Both the position numbers and the translations under genes were made by a program. A stretch of DNA of 64,000 nt from Paenibacillus sp. JNUCC32 (lineage in GTDB: Bacteria > Bacillota > Bacilli > Paenibacillales > Paenibacillaceae): positions 5,163,501-5,227,500 of the forward strand of contig NZ_CP062260.1 in assembly GCF_014863545.1 (NCBI RefSeq), written 5' to 3'. Numbering within the stretch: the stretch's first letter is position 1; every line of letters begins with the position of its first letter. Below, piece by piece: positions 36,076-46,166 of this stretch. Under the pieces are notes generated by a model. The model saw only the letters and a program-made list of their open reading frames with translations, made no database searches and was not told the DNA's origin.

Positions 36076-36598
36076 GATCATCTCTCCTTTTATTGTCCTT
36101 TATGTACAAACTTATTTCGTTCTCAAACCGTTCCAGCGTATCCGCGTATCCTTCCACCATTCCCATGCCTTCAGCAGCCTCAAGCTGCTCTTCGCTCGCA
36201 AAATGAGTGATGATGCTTAATCGGGTCCCATCCTTGACTGCTTCGAATGTAACCGAGGTCAACATGTCGCTGCCTGCAACGGGGTTCCAATCCTGATCGG
36301 TAAATGTATCCGTATAGACGAGCTTCGATAACTCCGCCACTTCGGAGTAAGTCGCCTTGCAGAAGGCTTCTTTCCCTTCTCCCGTCGCATCGGGAGCCAG
36401 TCTGTAGCGCCATACGCCGCCCGGTCTGACATCCATCTCATATACCGTGGCATTCCAGTTTTTTGGTCCCCACCAGCGTTCGATGTGTTCCGGCTTAGTC
36501 CATCCCTGCCAGGACAGCTTCAGAGGTATCGATACGACACGCTCCACGGTCAGCTTCCGCTGCTCCCGGTCTTTCGTGATGATGGTCTTCCTGCCCAT
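36056..36598 (-). CDS. SRPBCC/AHSA1-domain protein
   Basis: A 180-residue START-like fold protein. It shows WTKPEHIERWWGPKNW near the N-terminus and SDMLTSVTFEAVKDGTRLSI later, the AHSA1-type pattern. It lies between an ArsR-type regulator and the hydrolase in one operon. ArsR genes paired with AHSA1-domain genes are frequent in firmicutes. A small hydrophobic ligand is likely but unidentified. Confidence 0.9.
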   Translation of the reverse strand: MGRKTIITKDREQRKLTVERVVSIPLKLSWQGWTKPEHIERWWGPKNWNATVYEMDVRPGGVWRYRLAPDATGEGKEAFCKATYSEVAELSKLVYTDTFTDQDWNPVAGSDMLTSVTFEAVKDGTRLSIITHFASEEQLEAAEGMGMVEGYADTLERFENEISLYIKDNKRRDDHELRDV

Positions 36599-36674
36599 GT
36601 GAATTCCTCCTATCTGTGAAATCGGCTCTGCGTGCAGAGCCGCATCTTCCTGTGGAGCTAGTAAAAGAATTGGC

Positions 36675-37007
36675 TTAACTCTCCTCTCCGTTAAAGTCGC
36701 TCATATAGTCCTCGAACTTGTCGAGTCGCTCCTCCCACAATCGGCTGAACGAATCGAGCCAGACGTCCAGCTCCTGGAACGGCTGGGCTTCGAGACTATA
36801 AATGCGCTGCTGTGCGTTCTTGCGGACTTTCACGAGCCCGGCCTCGTTCAGTATCCGCAGATGGCGGGATACTTGAGGCTGGCCGATTCCCAAAGTCTCT
36901 ACGATGTCGCTGACCGATCTCGACCCTTGCTTTAAGAGTTCAACAATGTTGAAGCGGTTCGGCTCCGAGATCGTGAAGAGGGTTAATTGCATAGCTGAAG
37001 TATTCAT
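36675..37007 (-). CDS. ArsR-family transcriptional regulator
   Basis: About 110 residues with the winged helix-turn-helix word IVETLGIGQPQVSRHLRILNE. No metal-binding Cys pair is seen, so it is not a typical metal sensor. The start is uncertain: ATG at 37007 or 36992; no clear ribosome site is present and the promoter lies close, so a leaderless start is possible. It heads the SRPBCC-hydrolase operon and likely represses it through the palindrome at 37030. Confidence 0.88.
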   Translation of the reverse strand: MNTSAMQLTLFTISEPNRFNIVELLKQGSRSVSDIVETLGIGQPQVSRHLRILNEAGLVKVRKNAQQRIYSLEAQPFQELDVWLDSFSRLWEERLDKFEDYMSDFNGEES

Positions 37008-37029
37008 GGCTATAATATACACTAATGCG

Positions 37030-37051
37030 TATATACGTGTCAACGTATATA
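37030..37051. promoter_or_regulatory. Operator/promoter of the ArsR operon
   Basis: A perfect inverted repeat, TATATACGT-GTCA-ACGTATATA. On the minus strand it contains TTGACA as a -35 element, 18 bp before TATATT. A repressor bound here would block RNA polymerase directly. Binding by the adjacent ArsR protein is inferred. Confidence 0.65.
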
Positions 37052-37212
37052 ATATTTTTTCAACATGCTTTTGACATCAAAAAACAAGACAGCACATCAA
37101 CTCCTCTCCTTTCTCGCAAGCCGTATGATCTATCCGGATGCCCGACGAGGATGATCATGAACCATTGGCTGGTTAACCCTATCTCCTGTCCCAGCACCGA
37201 ACAACATCAAAA

Positions 37213-37239
37213 AAGAGGCCCCCGGATAGGAGCCTCTTG
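37213..37239 (-). terminator. Terminator of the peptide-binding protein gene
   Basis: On the minus strand AAGAGGC pairs with GCCTCTT across a C/G-rich loop and is followed by a T-run. It lies 57 bp past the gene stop. Confidence 0.75.
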
Positions 37240-37295
37240 CTGTAAATCCTCTTTATATCATGACGATTCAAAGCTATAAAGCTTTCAGGACATCC

Positions 37296-38945
37296 TTATG
37301 GCTGAATGGACACTTGGTGCAGCTGCATGATGCCGTTCGGATGCCGCCAGAAGCCTTCCACCTTGCTGCTGACTCCGTTTAAATACTCCTGATGATGGAT
37401 ATACAGCATCGGCGCTAACTCAACCAGCTTCTCCTGCGCCTGTTTATAGATGAGCTTGCGTTGCTCCGGATCGTTCTCTTTACGCCCGGCATCCAGCAGT
37501 TTATCCAGTTCCGGATCCTTCGTGAAGGTACGGTTGCCCGGCTCCCCTACATTCTTGGAATGGAATAACTCATACATGCCATAGTCGGCATCGGCCGTTA
37601 CCGTGGACCAGCCGAGAACAAACATGTCGTGCTTGCCTTCTGCAGTTTGGGCCAAATACGCACCCCACTCGACCACTTCGATTTTGACTTCGACGTTCAA
37701 TTCCTTCAACTTGGATTGTACGTACTCGGCGATCTTAATTCGTTCCGGGTTGTCATTGGTCCAGATGGTCGTTGAGAAGCCACCCTCGTATCCGGCCTCT
37801 TTCAACAGCTCTTTCGCTTTGTCGATGTTATGTTCGATCGGCTTAACGGTAGCATCATAGCCGTTCACGTCCGGTGCCAGCGGACCGACGGCAGGAATGC
37901 CCGTGCCTTCGTAGATGCCCGAGATGATTTCATCCTTATTGATGGCCATCGACAAGGCTTGCCGCACCCGCACATCGTTAAACGGCTCCTTGTTGTTATT
38001 AAATCCGATATAAGACAAGCTGAGCGAAGCCTGGCGGTTCAAGGACATGCCGTCCGTGCTCTCGATACGGCTGATGCTGCTCGGCGACACCGGGTCGATA
38101 ATATGCGCATAACCGGTTTCCAGCTCCGCGATCCGCGTTCCCTCTTCGCTCACCACCTTGAACGTGACCCGTTCAACCTTCGCTTTATCTCCCCAATAAT
38201 CGGCGTTCGCCACCAGCTTCACTTCCTGTCCCGGGTTCCAGCTCTCTAGTTTGAATACGCCCGTGCCAACAGGGTTCTGCGCCAGATAAGCGCCTGCCTT
38301 CTCGCCTGCCTTCAGCTTCTCGTAATCCAGCTTGATGGCTTCCGCACTAACCATGCTGACCGCAGAGTGGGCCAGATGGGCAAGCAGCGGCGAGAAAGCA
38401 TACTCGGTCACGAGCTGTACCGTATATTCGTCAACGACTTTAACCTCTTTAATCATGCCCACAAGCGAAGCGCGCGGAGAAGCAACCTCCGGATCCTGCA
38501 TACGGTCGATGTTGGCTTTGACCACCTCTGCATTGAATGGAGAGCCGTCCGTAAACTTCACGCCTTGTCTCAGCTTGAATTCCCAGGTCAATTCATCGAT
38601 TGCCTTCCAGCTCTCGGCGAGCCCCGGTTGAATATTCAGATCCTTATCATGAATCACCAACGTGTTATAAATATGCGTTGTCATTACGCTCGTTTGCTGG
38701 TCCGTCGACATATGAGGGTCCATGGATGGCGGATCAGAAAGCCAGGCAATCACAAGCTCATTCGCACCGGTGTCGGTTGTTCCTTCGGGAGGATCTTTAG
38801 CCCCCGGTTCAGGTGCCGGCGTATTGGTGCCGCTTGGCGGCGTTTCCGGGTTACTGCTCTTGCTTGGACTGCCGCACGCCGACAGCAGTACGGTAAGCAT
38901 GACCAGAATGCAGACAAGCCATTTGAATCTTCTATTACCTGTCAT
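37296..38945 (-). CDS. Peptide-type ABC substrate-binding lipoprotein (family 5)
   Basis: A 549-residue lipoprotein. The signal ends at lipobox LLSAC near residue 24, followed by a Pro/Thr/Gly-rich linker. The family 5 signature region reads WLSDPPSMDPHMSTDQQT, and LAESWKAIDELTWEFKLRQG follows. The ATG at 38945 has a GGGGGAG site. It is transcribed away from the permease genes at 39106, an unusual split for a dpp/opp-type system; a shared regulatory region lies between. The ligand could be peptides, nickel-type chelates or opines. Confidence 0.93.
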   Translation of the reverse strand: MTGNRRFKWLVCILVMLTVLLSACGSPSKSSNPETPPSGTNTPAPEPGAKDPPEGTTDTGANELVIAWLSDPPSMDPHMSTDQQTSVMTTHIYNTLVIHDKDLNIQPGLAESWKAIDELTWEFKLRQGVKFTDGSPFNAEVVKANIDRMQDPEVASPRASLVGMIKEVKVVDEYTVQLVTEYAFSPLLAHLAHSAVSMVSAEAIKLDYEKLKAGEKAGAYLAQNPVGTGVFKLESWNPGQEVKLVANADYWGDKAKVERVTFKVVSEEGTRIAELETGYAHIIDPVSPSSISRIESTDGMSLNRQASLSLSYIGFNNNKEPFNDVRVRQALSMAINKDEIISGIYEGTGIPAVGPLAPDVNGYDATVKPIEHNIDKAKELLKEAGYEGGFSTTIWTNDNPERIKIAEYVQSKLKELNVEVKIEVVEWGAYLAQTAEGKHDMFVLGWSTVTADADYGMYELFHSKNVGEPGNRTFTKDPELDKLLDAGRKENDPEQRKLIYKQAQEKLVELAPMLYIHHQEYLNGVSSKVEGFWRHPNGIMQLHQVSIQP

Positions 38946-39105
38946 GTGAAACAAACTCCCCCTTCTCAATCAAAATAGGAAAATATTTTATACACAGTTA
39001 ACATATATTTTACTATTTGATATTTATACCAGAAGAAGCCAGATTTACCTCACGTTTATACGACACCAATTCTGACATCCATACTTGGAGAAAGGATGAT
39101 TTCAC

Positions 39106-40002
39106 GTGCCTAACATGACCGCTGATGCCAGAACACCAGAATCGCTCCCTAGTGGAACCCGCCTTGTACAATGGAAATCTTTCTACCACCGTCTGAAGAA
39201 GAACAAAGCGGCCTTATTCGGGGGCTATTTTCTCCTGCTGATGATCCTTATCGCGATTTTCGGCCCCCTGCTCACCCAGTATGATCCGACCAAAGTGGAT
39301 TATTCTACGAAACTGCTGAAGCCGTCCGCCGACCATTGGTTTGGTACGGATCACAACGGTCGAGATATTTTCACGCGGATTATTCATGGCATGCGTCTCA
39401 CGCTCTCGGTCGGCTTTATCTCGGTGATCATCGGTGCAGCCTTTGGTGTCGTGCTCGGAATCATCTCGGGCTATTACGGAGGTAAATGGGATGCGCTCAT
39501 TATGAGAGTGACCGATGTCATGCTGGCGTTTCCCGGCATTCTGTTGGCATTGGCGGTTGTCAGTGTCCTTGGAAAAAACCTGTTCAACGTGATCATTGCC
39601 GTCAGTATTTTTTCGATCCCTACCTTTGCCAGAGTCGTTCGGGGCTCCACGCTGGCCGTCCGCAAGCTCGAATATGTTGATGCCATGCGTTCGTTGGGCG
39701 CCAGCGACGGCCGAATCATCTTCGGGCATATTTTGCCGAATATCACATCCCCTATCATCGTGCAGGCGACGCTGCGGATTGCGGTAGCGATCCTGACCGC
39801 CAGCGGCCTGTCCTTCCTTGGTCTTGGCGCGCAGCCGCCCACGCCGGAGTGGGGAGCCATGCTGAATGATGGGCGCAACTATATCATGGACCACCCTCAT
39901 GTGGCCCTGTTTCCCGGCTTGTCGATCGTGTTCGTTGTCATCGCATTTAATCTGCTGGGTGACGGCTTGCGGGATGTCCTTGACCCGAAAATGAAAAAAT
40001 AA
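39106..40002 (+). CDS. ABC permease, DppC/OppC-like
   Basis: A 298-residue permease. The OppC N-terminal segment (KNKAALFGGYFLLLMILIAIF) precedes the core with the EAA loop YVDAMRSLGASDGRIIFGHI. It has about six membrane segments. The GTG at 39106 has AAAGGA 9 bp upstream. It comes before the DppB-like gene, the reverse of the usual dppB-dppC order. Confidence 0.93.
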   Translation: MPNMTADARTPESLPSGTRLVQWKSFYHRLKKNKAALFGGYFLLLMILIAIFGPLLTQYDPTKVDYSTKLLKPSADHWFGTDHNGRDIFTRIIHGMRLTLSVGFISVIIGAAFGVVLGIISGYYGGKWDALIMRVTDVMLAFPGILLALAVVSVLGKNLFNVIIAVSIFSIPTFARVVRGSTLAVRKLEYVDAMRSLGASDGRIIFGHILPNITSPIIVQATLRIAVAILTASGLSFLGLGAQPPTPEWGAMLNDGRNYIMDHPHVALFPGLSIVFVVIAFNLLGDGLRDVLDPKMKK

Positions 40003-40021
40003 TGAAGGGAGCTGCCGGGCC

Positions 40022-40945
40022 ATGCTCATCTATTCCATTCGAAGGCTGATTCAAACGATACCTGTCGTCATTGGCGTGACCATCGTTGTCTTCCTGCTGA
40101 TGCACCTCATTCCGGGAGATGCGGCGCAGGTCATTATCGGGGAAGGGGCGCCCAAGGAGCAGGTCGAGAAGATCCGCGAGAACCTCGGATTGAACGATCC
40201 GCTGCCGCTTCAGTATTGGAACTACGTCAGCGGCTTGCTTCAGGGGGATTTGGGAGATTCGATCCGCAGCAGCCGCCCCATCGCCGATGAAATTTTCAAA
40301 AGCCGGTTCTGGATCACCGTTGAGCTTGCCGTGTACTCAACGATCCTGGCCGTATTTCTCGGCATTCTGGCCGGCATCATCTCCGCCGTCAAAAAAAGCT
40401 CCCCCGCCGATATCGGCGTCATGTTCATCGCCCTGTTCGGGCTGTCGATGCCGAATTTCTGGCTGGGGCTCATGCTGATCCAATATTTTGCCGTGGATCT
40501 GGGCTGGTTCCGTCCCTCCGGCTGGGGCACGTGGTCGCAAACCGTCCTGCCCGTGATCACGCTCGGGACCGGGGGCGCCGCGATTATTGCCCGAATGACC
40601 CGGTCCAGCATGCTGGAGGTCATCGGCCAGGACTACATCCGTACCGCCCAGGCGAAGGGCGTCCGGGAGCGCGTCATCATCTACCGGCATGCCTTGAAAA
40701 ATGCCATGATTCCCGTCATTACCGTCATCGGCCTGGAATTCGGAGGCCTGCTGGGCGGGGCGGTGCTGACCGAGTCCGTATTTGCCGTGAACGGCATGGG
40801 ACGGTACGTTATCGACTCGATCCGGGCGCGGGATTTCCCGGTCGTACAGGCAACCGTGCTTGTGCTCTCGATCATGTTTGTACTCGTGAATCTGCTCGTG
40901 GACATCTCCTACCGGTACTTCAACAAGCGCATTGATTTCGATTGA
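40022..40945 (+). CDS. ABC permease, DppB/OppB-like
   Basis: A 307-residue permease with the typical N-terminal helix (YSIRRLIQTIPVVIGVTIV), the word LGLNDPLPLQYWNYV and the EAA region YIRTAQAKGVRERVIIYRHA. It forms the channel with the DppC-like subunit. It is followed not by the ATPases but by a 1.6-kb repeat region; the ATPase genes resume at 42616. Confidence 0.94.
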   Translation: MLIYSIRRLIQTIPVVIGVTIVVFLLMHLIPGDAAQVIIGEGAPKEQVEKIRENLGLNDPLPLQYWNYVSGLLQGDLGDSIRSSRPIADEIFKSRFWITVELAVYSTILAVFLGILAGIISAVKKSSPADIGVMFIALFGLSMPNFWLGLMLIQYFAVDLGWFRPSGWGTWSQTVLPVITLGTGGAAIIARMTRSSMLEVIGQDYIRTAQAKGVRERVIIYRHALKNAMIPVITVIGLEFGGLLGGAVLTESVFAVNGMGRYVIDSIRARDFPVVQATVLVLSIMFVLVNLLVDISYRYFNKRIDFD

Positions 40946-41191
40946 TTGGCGATTTTTCGTCGATCGCGGGTTGAGTGTAGGCAGACACGGCGGGATTCAC
41001 TATCTGCCGAACATCGAGCTGTTTGGGGCCCATTGCGGACTTATATTATAAACGCTGATTACTGTAATCGAGCATTTGGGGAGCCCGTCCGGACACACGA
41101 TCCGCTATTTGACGATAATTGGTACAATTTCGAGGCTATGCGGACATCTAACCCGCTGATTACTGTAATCGAGCTGTTTGGGGAGCCCGTC

Positions 41192-41370
41192 CGGACACAC
41201 GATCCGCTATTTGCCGATAATCGACCTATTTTCGAGTCCACGCGGACACACGATCCGTTAATACGCCTGAAATCCCGGATTAATCATGAAATATCTCGCA
41301 TTAGCGGATCTGGTTTCCTCAGCCTGCTGCTAAAAGGCGGAATTTAATGAAATAGCGGAACCAGAGTCCT
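41192..41370. repeat. Complete four-module unit 1
   Basis: Modules start at 41192, 41243, 41300 and 41351, with spacing 51, 57 and 51, identical to the unit at 3831-4009. The centre is a GATTAATC palindrome at 41278-41285. Confidence 0.85.
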
Positions 41371-41497
41371 CAACTACGCTAATGCGGCCAACTGAGCCGT
41401 TTTAAGTCCATGCATACCCGAGATTACAGAAGCTACGGGCCACTGCGGACATTCAACCCACTAAATTACTGTAATCCAGCCGTTTGGGGAGCCCGTC

Positions 41498-41677
41498 CGG
41501 ACACACGATCCGCTATTTGCCGATAACCGACCTATTTTTCGAATCCATGCGGACACACGATCCGTTAATGCGCCCGAAGTCACCGATTAATCCTGAAATA
41601 TCTCGCAATAACGGATCTGGTGTCCCCAACCTGCTGCTAAAAGGCAGAAAATCAAGTAATAGCGGAACCAGAGTCCT
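41498..41677. repeat. Complete four-module unit 2
   Basis: Modules start at 41498, 41550, 41607 and 41658. Spacing is 52, 57 and 51; the extra base is one T in a T-run. Confidence 0.85.
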
Positions 41678-41849
41678 CAACTACGCTAATGCGGCCAACT
41701 GAGCTCATTTTAAGTCCATGTACAACCGAGATTTACTGAAGTTGTTATGGGCCACTGCGGACATTCAACCCACTAATTACTGTAATTGAGCCGTTGGGTA
41801 GCCCGTGCGCACTTACGATCTGCTAATCCAGCCGTTTGGGGAGCCCGTC

Positions 41850-42028
41850 CGGACACACGATCCGCTATTTGCCGATAATCCACCTATTTTCGAATCCACG
41901 CGGACACACGATCCGTTAATGTACCCAAGATCACGGATTAATCCCGGAATATCTCGCAATAGCGGATCTGGTGTCCTCAACCTGCTGCTTATAGGCGAAA
42001 AATCAAGTAATAGCGGAACCAGAGTCCT
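41850..42028. repeat. Complete four-module unit 3
   Basis: Modules start at 41850, 41901, 41958 and 42009. Spacing is 51, 57 and 51. Confidence 0.85.
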
Positions 42029-42299
42029 CAACTACGCTAATGGGCCAACTGAGTTCATTTTAAGTCCATGCACACCCGAGATTACAGAAGCTACGGGCCA
42101 CTGCGGAACATTCAACCCACTAATCACTGTAATTGATCCGTTTGGAGAGCCCATCCGGACACACCATCCGCTATATGCTGATAACCGACCTATTTTTCGA
42201 ATTCATGCGGACATTCAACCCACTAATTACTGTAATTGAGCCGTTGGGTAGCCCGTGCGCACTTACGATCTGCTAATCGAGCCATTTGGGGAGCCCGTC

Positions 42300-42478
42300 C
42301 GGACACACGATCCGCTATTTGCCGATAATCGACCTATTTTCGAGTCCATGCGGACACACGATCCGTTAATGCGCCCGAAGTCACCGACTAATCCTGAAAT
42401 ATCTCGCAATAACGGATCTGGTGTCCTCAGCCTGCTGCTAAAAGGCGGAATTTAATGAAATAGCGGAACCAGAGTCCT
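42300..42478. repeat. Complete four-module unit 4
   Basis: Modules start at 42300, 42351, 42408 and 42459. Spacing is 51, 57 and 51. A degenerate last module lies at 42545-42564, just before the ATPase gene. Confidence 0.85.
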
Positions 42479-42615
42479 CAACTACGCTAATGTGGCCAAC
42501 TGAGCTCATTTCAAGTCCATGCACACAAAAGCAGAAAATCAAGTAATAGCAAAACCATAGTCCTCATAATCGCAAATACAGTCAGACCAATTGAAAGCGA
42601 AGGGAGCTACGACAG

Positions 42616-43625
<1,010 letters not shown>

Positions 43626-43629
<4 letters not shown>

Positions 43630-44630
43630 GCAAAGAGCTGTTAACCGTCAATAACCTCAAGCAGTATTTTCCGATCAAAGGCGGCATCCTGGGCCGTACC
43701 GTCAACGTCGTCAAAGCCGTGGATGACATTTCGTTCTCTGTGCACGAGGGGGAAACCGTCAGTATCGTGGGCGAATCCGGCTGCGGTAAATCAACCACGG
43801 GCCGGGCTATTCTGAGACTGGACGAACCGACCTCCGGCGAGGTGCTGTTCGAGGGAACCGATCTGCTCACCCTGAACAAAGCGCAGATGACCCGAAGGCG
43901 TAAAGACCTGCAGATGATTTTTCAGGACCCCTACGCTTCGCTTAATCCTAGAAAAACAGCCCTCCAAGTACTCGAAGAAGCGATGGACATCCAAAATGTC
44001 GTGCCAAAGAAGGATCGTCGGTCCCGTGCCATTGAGCTTTTGGAAACGGTCGGCCTGGCCGCCTATCAAGCCAATCGGTACCCTCATGAATTCAGTGGCG
44101 GACAAAGGCAGCGAATCGGGATCGCCCGTGCCTTGTCCGTGAACCCTAAGCTGATCATCAGTGATGAAGCGGTCTCCGCGCTCGACGTGTCCATCCAGGC
44201 ACAGGTACTCAATCTGATGAAATCGCTGCAAACCGAATTCAAGCTGACCTATCTGTTCATCTCTCATGATCTTGGGGTCGTCCGACATATTTCGGACCGA
44301 ATTATCGTGATGTATCTGGGGACGATCGTGGAAATCGCGGATAAACACTCCCTCTTCCGGCGCCCGCAGCATCCCTACACCCGTGCTCTGTTATCGGCCA
44401 TCCCCACAATGGATCCCGACCGCAAGAAGGAACGCATCATTCTCAAGGGGGATGTTCCGTCCCCGATCAACCCGCCTTCCGGCTGCCGGTTTCATACCCG
44501 CTGCATGTATGCCACGGATCGCTGCCGATCCGAGGCGCCGTTACTTCGGGAAGTCGAAGAGCAGAGAGGCCATCAGGCGGCCTGCCACTATATTGAAGAG
44601 ATTTCGGCCGGTACGTTGGAGAAGGTGTAG
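43626..44630 (+). CDS. Peptide ABC transporter ATPase, DppF-like
   Basis: A 334-residue ATPase with Walker A GESGCGKSTTGRA, signature FSGGQRQRIGIARAL, Walker B LIISDEAVSALD and a C-terminal CRFHTRCMYATDRC extension. The ATG at 43626 overlaps dppD-like by 4 bp; an open frame from 43572 lies inside the previous gene. The DppD/DppF pair should power the permeases encoded before the repeat region. Confidence 0.95.
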
Positions 44631-44671
44631 CTTATACGCCACCGAACTGATTATGAAGCTCAATATATACG

Positions 44672-44703
44672 AAAAAAAGCGAGATCCCTGATCTCGCTTT
44701 TTT
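44672..44703. terminator. Terminator after the DppF-like gene
   Basis: The stem AAAAAGCGAGATC/GATCTCGCTTTTT has a CCT loop and runs of A and T on either side. It works for both convergent genes. Confidence 0.9.
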
Positions 44704-44762
44704 CATTTTGTAAAACCGTATCCTTCGTTTCCGAATCGAAAAATGATACTCAGCCCCACTTA

Positions 44763-45299
44763 TTATCCGGCCCTCACCGCGCCTGTCACGTGCAGCGCAA
44801 AATCCTCCGCATGACGCCGCAGCTCTTCATCTGTCAGCTGCATGGCATTATGCACGGTAAATACCGGCAAGTAGACCGCCCCTACCAGACTGGCCGCCAC
44901 TTCAAAAGGCCGGGTGAGCTCTTCCACCGTGTATCGGTTATATCCTGCGTTGCCATAGGCTTCCGCTGCTCCGCCGGTCGTCACGGCCACGCCCCACTCT
45001 TTCCCCCGGAGCTTGTCGCCGCCCGGGCCATAAGCCCATCCGAAGGTCAGCACCTCGTCGAACCAATGCTTCAGAAGAGGCGGCGAGCTGTACCACCAGA
45101 AAGGGAATTGAAACACGATGCGGTCATGCCGAAGCAGCAATTGCTGTTCGGCCGCGATGTCGATGATGCCATCCGGATACCGCTGATACAGGTCATGCAA
45201 CGTCACCTCAGGATGATGTCCCACCGTTTCGGTTAGCTCGCGATTGATCCGTGATCCCTCATGCAGACCCGGATGTGCAACGATCACTAGTGTTTTCAT
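44763..45299 (-). CDS. NAD(P)H dehydrogenase (quinone)-like flavoprotein
   Basis: A 178-residue flavodoxin-like oxidoreductase of the KefF/MdaB/YwrO type. It starts MKTLVIVAHPGLHEGSRIN, and FQFPFWWYSSPPLLKHWFDE with FGWAYGPGGDKLRGKEWGVA form the flavin site. It likely reduces quinones with NAD(P)H. It is divergent from pyrK with 166 bp between starts, and so borders the EET region. Confidence 0.9.
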   Translation of the reverse strand: MKTLVIVAHPGLHEGSRINRELTETVGHHPEVTLHDLYQRYPDGIIDIAAEQQLLLRHDRIVFQFPFWWYSSPPLLKHWFDEVLTFGWAYGPGGDKLRGKEWGVAVTTGGAAEAYGNAGYNRYTVEELTRPFEVAASLVGAVYLPVFTVHNAMQLTDEELRRHAEDFALHVTGAVRAG

Positions 45300-45464
45300 G
45301 TATGATCCCCACCCTTTTCTCGCCAAGCGTTATGTATACAAAAAGTATCAAGCCTCGGCAACGCCCGAATATGAGAAATGTCACAGGTAGCCTTATCTGT
45401 CTGTGATACTGTAGCAAGGAACATAGCGGGCGGAAAAAGTACGCCAAGGGAGGAGAATGAGAAC

Positions 45465-46166
45465 GTGGCCCTTGTTATTCAAAATGTCAGACTGGCCCAT
45501 CGCATCTATCGACTTACCGTTCAAGGCAGCTATTCGGCACGAATGGGACAGTTCTTCATGCTTCGCTGCTGGGATGCCTACCCCGTGCTGTCACGGCCGA
45601 TCAGCGTTCATAACCTGACGGAGGATTCCGTTTCCTTCTTATATCGCGTGCAGGGAACCGGTACGTGGCTGCTGTCGGCGCTTCAAGCGGGTGACAAAAT
45701 ACAGCTGGAAGGGCCTTTCGGGCAAGGGTTTCCTAAACCCCAAGGACGGACGGCATTGGTGGGAGGCGGTATCGGAGTGGCTCCGCTGCTGCTCGCAGCT
45801 AAGGAAATTCCCGAAGCCAGCGTGTATCTGGGATACGCCGGCGTTCCCTTCGGAGTCAACGGATTCCACGAAATCAGCCGGGATGTCACGGTGAAGTCCG
45901 GCGGCACCATCGTCGATGCAGTGGACCCGAGCCGCTATGACACGATATTTGCCTGCGGCCCGGTTGGGATGATGCACAGCTTGGCGCAAAAAGCCGAAGG
46001 TACAAACGCCAAGCTCCACGTTTCCATCGAGAAGCGAATGGGCTGCGGCATCGGGGCATGCAACAGCTGCACGTTAACTGCCGCGGGTTCGAACCGCAAG
46101 GCGTGCACCGACGGCCCCGTATTTCTGGCGAAGGAGGTGAACTGGAATGATCTCCATCGATTGTGA
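45465..46166 (+). CDS. pyrK: Dihydroorotate dehydrogenase electron-transfer subunit PyrK
   Basis: A 233-residue ferredoxin-reductase-like protein. FAD-binding (YPVLSRPISVHNL) and NAD-binding (ALVGGGIGVAPLLLAAKE) words are visible. Near the C-terminus CGIGACNSC with a later Cys (KACTDGP) makes the [2Fe-2S] site. A GTG at 45465 with AGGGAGG upstream is chosen; the frame is open from 45378. It overlaps pyrD by 20 bp. It is not in a visible pyrimidine operon; the next genes on the strand are the EET genes. Confidence 0.92.
   Translation: MALVIQNVRLAHRIYRLTVQGSYSARMGQFFMLRCWDAYPVLSRPISVHNLTEDSVSFLYRVQGTGTWLLSALQAGDKIQLEGPFGQGFPKPQGRTALVGGGIGVAPLLLAAKEIPEASVYLGYAGVPFGVNGFHEISRDVTVKSGGTIVDAVDPSRYDTIFACGPVGMMHSLAQKAEGTNAKLHVSIEKRMGCGIGACNSCTLTAAGSNRKACTDGPVFLAKEVNWNDLHRL

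Larger units (their letters stand above)
40982..42565. repeat. Modular intergenic repeat array splitting the peptide ABC operon
   Basis: About 1.6 kb without a supported gene. A 20-bp module (CGGACACACGATCCGCTATT on the plus strand, or its inverted form) occurs more than twenty times. Left-arm copies lie at about 51-bp steps. They lead into four complete units with inverted-inverted-direct-direct order: 41192-41370, 41498-41677, 41850-42028 and 42300-42478. Inter-module spacing is 51-52, 57 and 51 bp in all four. Diverged modules (CGGACATTCAACCCACTAAT and CGCACTTACGATCTGCTAAT) lie between units. Open frames here simply translate the repeats. Confidence 0.92.

Noticed and set aside
40946..42455. 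Open frames with recurring words such as RTHDPLFADNRP in the repeat array
   Set aside because: They are translations of the DNA repeat, occur in several frames, lack consistent ribosome sites and stop irregularly.
40982..42565. CRISPR array
   Set aside because: Modules are about 51 bp apart but imperfect, change orientation within each unit and have spacers that recur between units; no cas genes are present.
45300..45464. Fnr box in the pyrK promoter
   Set aside because: Only single TGTGA or TCACA half-sites with wrong spacing are present.
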